Shown in pieces: positions 60,576-64,000 of a stretch of DNA of 64,000 nucleotides. Numbering within the stretch: the first letter of the stretch is position 1; each line of letters starts with the position of its first letter. The notes beneath the pieces are model-generated. The model searched no databases, was not told the DNA's origin, and saw only the letters and a list, made by a program, of their open reading frames with translations. Made by a program: the position numbers and the translations under genes. This stretch comes from Chitinophaga sp. Cy-1792 (GTDB taxonomy: Bacteria; Bacteroidota; Bacteroidia; Chitinophagales; Chitinophagaceae): NCBI RefSeq assembly GCF_011752935.1, contig NZ_VWWO01000001.1, positions 2,232,001-2,296,000 of the forward strand, read 5' to 3'.

Positions 60576-62951
60576 ATGTACTGTAGAAAACTAATCGGGA
60601 CGATATTTGTCCTGCTATCCCTAACTATCTCCTGTTTCGCCCAATCTGCCACGGAGGCTTCTGTTGCCGGTTATCTGAAGGATAATGACGGCAACGCCCT
60701 CGTTGGGGCCTCTATCTCCCTTCATGATCATACCATCAAAACGGTGGCTGATGAAAAAGGCTATTTCAAACTGCAGCCGGTAAGACCCGGAAAACGAATG
60801 CTGGTCATTTCCCTCATCGGCTATAAAAAGAAAACGCTGGAAATTAATGCTGTAGCCGGGCAAACAGCACAAGTCAACGTGACACTTGAAAGGGCTGTAA
60901 ATGATATTACTACCGTATCGGTGTTCGGCAGAACAGCCACACAGGAAGTAAACCAACAGGCCTTTAATGTGACGGCCATCGATGCGAAAAAACTGTACAA
61001 CTCTACGCTGGACTTGTCGCACGCCCTCGATCGTGTATCAGGTGTACGTGTGCGTGAAGATGGTGGCCTGGGCTCCCGCATGAACTTCTCCCTGAACGGC
61101 TTCACGGGCCGCCAGGTGAAATTCTTCCTGGATGGCGTACCTATGGATAATTTTGGCTCTTCTTTTCAGCTAAATAATATTCCTATCAACCTGGCGGAAC
61201 GAGTGGAAGTTTATAAAGGCGTAGTGCCTATTTGGCTGGGCGCCGACGCATTGGGTGGTGCCATCAATATTGTGACCAGTAACGCGAAGCGCAGCTACGT
61301 TGATGCATCCTATTCCTTTGGTTCCTTCAATACACACCGCACTGCTGTAAATGCCGGCTATACATCTGCTTCAGGTTTTACCATACAGGTAAATGCTTTC
61401 CAGAACTATTCTGATAATAACTACCGGGTACGGGTAAACGTTGCGGATATCAACACTGGTGAATATTATCCCAAACAATGGGTGAAACGCTTTCACGACA
61501 CCTATCATAACGAAACAGTGATTGCCAACATTGGTATTGTTGGAAAGAAGTATGCAGATAAATTGCTGCTAGGCATGACCATGGGGCAGAATTACGCTGA
61601 AATACAAACCGGCGCCAGAATGGTGAGCGTATTCGGCAACTGGCACAGACGCGGTACCACAGTCATGCCAAGTCTTAAATACCAGGTGAAGAACCTTTTT
61701 GTAAAAGGGCTGGATCTTAGTCTCACCGGTAATTACAACCTTGGCTCAGAGCAGAATATTGACACTGTCGGACGCCGCTACAACTGGCTTAAACAATGGG
61801 TTCCCAATGGAACAGCTGAACGCGAACGTTCGATGTATAAGTTCAAAAACCATAATGGTATTGGTACCGCAAACCTGAGCTATAAATTGAATGATCATCA
61901 TTCTTTCCTGCTGAACGATGTATATACTACTTTCAATCGTACAGGAAGTGATGCATTATTTCCCAATGATGCAAAATATGATCAACCTAAAAAAGTATTT
62001 AAAAACATACTGGGCTTAGGTTATAAGTATGATTACAGTGAAAGATGGAATACTTCTCTTTTTGTAAAAAATTATAAGCAAACCAATAAATTCTCCCAAA
62101 GCTATAACCCTAGTGGTAGCTGGGGAGATGTGGCTTACCGTAATCTGGAAAATACCTTTAATAAAATGGGTTATGGCCTTGCTACCACATACTTTGTGCT
62201 GCCTAACCTGCAATTAAAGGCCTCTTACGAAAAATCATACCGCCTGCCGGATACAGAAGAGTTATTTGGTGACCTCCTCAACCTGGAAGGCAATCTGGAC
62301 CTCAAACCTGAAAGCAGCAATAACTACAACCTGGGTGCCAGTTTCCAGACTAAACTGCATGAGGATCACCGCTTCAGTATTGATGCTAACCTGATTTACC
62401 GTGACGCCAAAGATTTTATCCGGCCTTTACTGAACCCCAACCAAACAAAGCAAACTAATGGAAACCTGGCCGATGTTACCAATCTTGGGGTAGATGGAGA
62501 AGTGCGCTACAGCTACAAACGGCTCTTTACCGCGGGTGTCAACATGACTTATCAGAACCTGAGAAATAATACCAGGTTTGAAGATGGGCAAAAGGTAGAA
62601 AGTCCGCTTTACCGCGATAGAATTCCAAATATGCCTTATCTCTTCGGAAATGCCGATGCTTCCCTCTTCTTCCATAATGTACTCAAAAAAGGAAACAGTC
62701 TGACCCTTGGCTATAACTTCCTGTATGTGCATGAATACTACCTTTCATGGCCCAGCCAGGGAAGCCAGAAGCTGACCATTCCACGCCAGTTTTGCCAGGA
62801 CGTGAATATGGTGTACAGTCTTGCCAATGGTAAATATAACATCGCGGTGGAATGCAAAAACCTTGTGGATAACCGCCTGTACGACAACTTCACATTACAG
62901 AAACCGGGTCGTGCATTTTACGCCAAATTCAGGTACTTCATCAGTAAATAA
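60576..62951 (+). CDS. TonB-dependent outer-membrane receptor
   Basis: A 791-residue receptor. The signal peptide ends SCFAQ. Residues about 28-110 are a carboxypeptidase regulatory-like domain (VAGYLKDNDGNALVGASISLHD). The plug spans about 120-230 (LDRVSGVRVREDGGLGSRMN, then GADALGGAINIVTS), and the remainder is the 22-stranded barrel, ending with an aromatic (AKFRYFISK). The following gene, a DUF4374-like lipoprotein 22 nt downstream, is a frequent partner of siderophore receptors in Bacteroidota, so iron-siderophore uptake is likely. No TonB box or Fur site was identified with certainty. Confidence 0.93.
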   Translation: MYCRKLIGTIFVLLSLTISCFAQSATEASVAGYLKDNDGNALVGASISLHDHTIKTVADEKGYFKLQPVRPGKRMLVISLIGYKKKTLEINAVAGQTAQVNVTLERAVNDITTVSVFGRTATQEVNQQAFNVTAIDAKKLYNSTLDLSHALDRVSGVRVREDGGLGSRMNFSLNGFTGRQVKFFLDGVPMDNFGSSFQLNNIPINLAERVEVYKGVVPIWLGADALGGAINIVTSNAKRSYVDASYSFGSFNTHRTAVNAGYTSASGFTIQVNAFQNYSDNNYRVRVNVADINTGEYYPKQWVKRFHDTYHNETVIANIGIVGKKYADKLLLGMTMGQNYAEIQTGARMVSVFGNWHRRGTTVMPSLKYQVKNLFVKGLDLSLTGNYNLGSEQNIDTVGRRYNWLKQWVPNGTAERERSMYKFKNHNGIGTANLSYKLNDHHSFLLNDVYTTFNRTGSDALFPNDAKYDQPKKVFKNILGLGYKYDYSERWNTSLFVKNYKQTNKFSQSYNPSGSWGDVAYRNLENTFNKMGYGLATTYFVLPNLQLKASYEKSYRLPDTEELFGDLLNLEGNLDLKPESSNNYNLGASFQTKLHEDHRFSIDANLIYRDAKDFIRPLLNPNQTKQTNGNLADVTNLGVDGEVRYSYKRLFTAGVNMTYQNLRNNTRFEDGQKVESPLYRDRIPNMPYLFGNADASLFFHNVLKKGNSLTLGYNFLYVHEYYLSWPSQGSQKLTIPRQFCQDVNMVYSLANGKYNIAVECKNLVDNRLYDNFTLQKPGRAFYAKFRYFISK

Positions 62952-62972
62952 TTTCTAAACTACTAACAGGTA

Positions 62973-64000
62973 ATGATAAAATTAAACAGAATATTGCTGC
63001 TGGCAGCAGCCATGGTAGTATTCGGAACAGGTTGCGATAAAGATGATATCTCCGCAGATAGCGGATATACTGAAGGTGAATCTCAGGGACGAACAAAATA
63101 TGTTATAACGGCAACGCCTATAGGTACTACTGGTATTGCCGATTACCTGCTCACCGCAGATCAGCTGGACAAAGGCAGTATAAGTACTGCTGGTAACGGT
63201 ATTGAGCAGGATGGCTCCTATCGGTACTATATGACACATAAAGGCAGGTTTTTTAGCCTGTTGTACGGACAGGGAAATCCGGGTGCTGTCACTACTTACA
63301 GGCTGGATACAAAAGGCCAGCTGGTAAAGACTTCCGACTTCCAGACAGAAACTGTGCAGGCATTTACAAAAGTCAACGATGAATTGCTCCTGATAAAAAT
63401 TCCCCGCAGCGGTACTGAAATTGCCAGTTACTACAGGATAGATGCGCTGCAATCCAAGATTGTAGGTAATGGTACGATTGATATCGTGAAACTGGCCGCC
63501 AATGGAGAACGGGCACACTTTACCTGGGCTACGCAGGTAGATAATAAAGTATTTGCACCGTACATGAGTATTAAAGGCTGTTGCGGTGATGCTTTCGGCA
63601 CTGCCTACCCCGACAGTACCTGGATAGCAGTGTTTTCCTACCCTGAAATGAAACTGGAAAAAGTAATCAGGGATAACCGTACCAGTTATATCGGTGCTTA
63701 TTTCAATAACGGCCTTGCTGTAACCGAAACCGGTGATATTTACGGATTTTCGCCGGCGGCAGCCACGCTGAACAGTGTACCGGTTACTACCAAACCATCT
63801 GCATTTGTACGTATCCTGAAAGGCACCACTGAATTTGATCAGCATTACTTCTTCAACGTACAGGCGATTTCTGGCGGACATCATATCTCCAATCAGACCT
63901 ATCTTGGAAATAACAAATTTTTACTACTGATGTATGGGGATCCCAATGCGCTTACCGGCAACCGAAAACTCGCGCTGGTAGATGTGAAAGAGCAATCATT
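62973..64000 (+). CDS. DUF4374-like surface lipoprotein, cut by window end
   Basis: The frame is open from the ATG at 62973 to the end of the window (342 codons present). The N-terminus RILLLAAAMVVFGTGC is a lipoprotein signal with Cys21, followed by DKDD, which resembles the Bacteroidota lipoprotein export signal that places lipoproteins on the cell surface. The mature part has the DUF4374 layout: TPIGTTGIADYLLTADQLDKG, then STAGNGIEQDGSYRYYMTHKGRFFSLLYGQG and TYRLDTKGQLV, then a repeated beta-propeller-like pattern. DUF4374 proteins sit beside siderophore receptors and are presumed to help bind the ferric-siderophore. It starts 22 nt after the receptor gene. Confidence 0.85.
   Translation, partial: MIKLNRILLLAAAMVVFGTGCDKDDISADSGYTEGESQGRTKYVITATPIGTTGIADYLLTADQLDKGSISTAGNGIEQDGSYRYYMTHKGRFFSLLYGQGNPGAVTTYRLDTKGQLVKTSDFQTETVQAFTKVNDELLLIKIPRSGTEIASYYRIDALQSKIVGNGTIDIVKLAANGERAHFTWATQVDNKVFAPYMSIKGCCGDAFGTAYPDSTWIAVFSYPEMKLEKVIRDNRTSYIGAYFNNGLAVTETGDIYGFSPAAATLNSVPVTTKPSAFVRILKGTTEFDQHYFFNVQAISGGHHISNQTYLGNNKFLLLMYGDPNALTGNRKLALVDVKEQS

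Noticed and set aside
62982..63884. 300-codon - strand frame near the window end
   Set aside because: The + strand frame from 62973 encodes a clear lipoprotein of DUF4374 type; the - strand frame is its shadow.

Overview
The window is a chromosomal segment of a Bacteroidota bacterium, most probably a Chitinophaga-like member of the Chitinophagaceae (genus is an inference). The evidence: a type IX secretion (T9SS) adhesin locus with a gliding-type C-terminal sorting domain and PorP/SprF partner; a tmRNA whose tag reads GESNYAMAA, close to known Bacteroides tags; promoters of the Bacteroidota type (TTTG, about 20 nt, TAnnTTTG); a TonB receptor paired with a DUF4374-like lipoprotein; and many Bacteroidota-restricted families (DUF5683, DUF4421-like). 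No phage, transposase, CRISPR array or tRNA gene was recognised. Most of the window is ordinary core genome.

Layout. 1-9.3 kb: end of an outer-membrane protein gene, LOG/HD pair, a secreted protein followed by the C-terminal remnant of a paralogue, aconitase, a PspC-domain protein and two lipoproteins. 9.3-19.3 kb: kdsA, threonine dehydrogenase, an assimilatory sulfate activation/reduction operon (cysH-cysD-cysN) behind an Rrf2-type regulator, and a parA-parB-DUF5683-dapB cluster. 19.6-28 kb: metallophosphoesterase, two beta-barrel proteins, lon, pdxJ, ahcY. 28.2-45.8 kb: a four-gene operon of about 17 kb. It encodes a 3821-residue T9SS adhesin made of about 27 Calx-beta-like modules, a PorP/SprF protein, a TPR/PD40/OmpA lipoprotein resembling PorE, and a propeller plus Calx-beta secreted protein. 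A consensus promoter lies about 350 nt upstream and a strong terminator closes it. 46.4-51.4 kb: GNAT, DsbA-like, PrsW-like and PolX-like genes, a histone H1-like Lys/Ala/Pro protein, rpmA and rplU. 51.7-57.9 kb: GH3-family protein, dxr, rseP, ssrA (tmRNA), a hypothetical protein and an SDR. 58-64 kb: a degenerate tandem repeat, a polysaccharide-lyase-like lipoprotein, a SnoaL-like protein, and a TonB receptor with its DUF4374-like partner (cut by the window end).

Most notable. (1) The adhesin operon, whose Calx-beta modules follow a three-part A-B-C cycle along most of the protein, with a recently homogenised block of 1059-bp units. (2) Three intergenic elements with one architecture but unrelated arm sequences: two near-perfect hairpins with 3-nt loops that overlap by 3-7 nt and so exclude each other. 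(3) A PolX-family protein in which all three expected polymerase aspartates appear to be glutamates while the PHP nuclease motifs are intact. (4) A roughly 131-bp degenerate tandem repeat of unknown origin at 58 kb. (5) A Rho-independent-type terminator at 46.4 kb with no gene in front of it.
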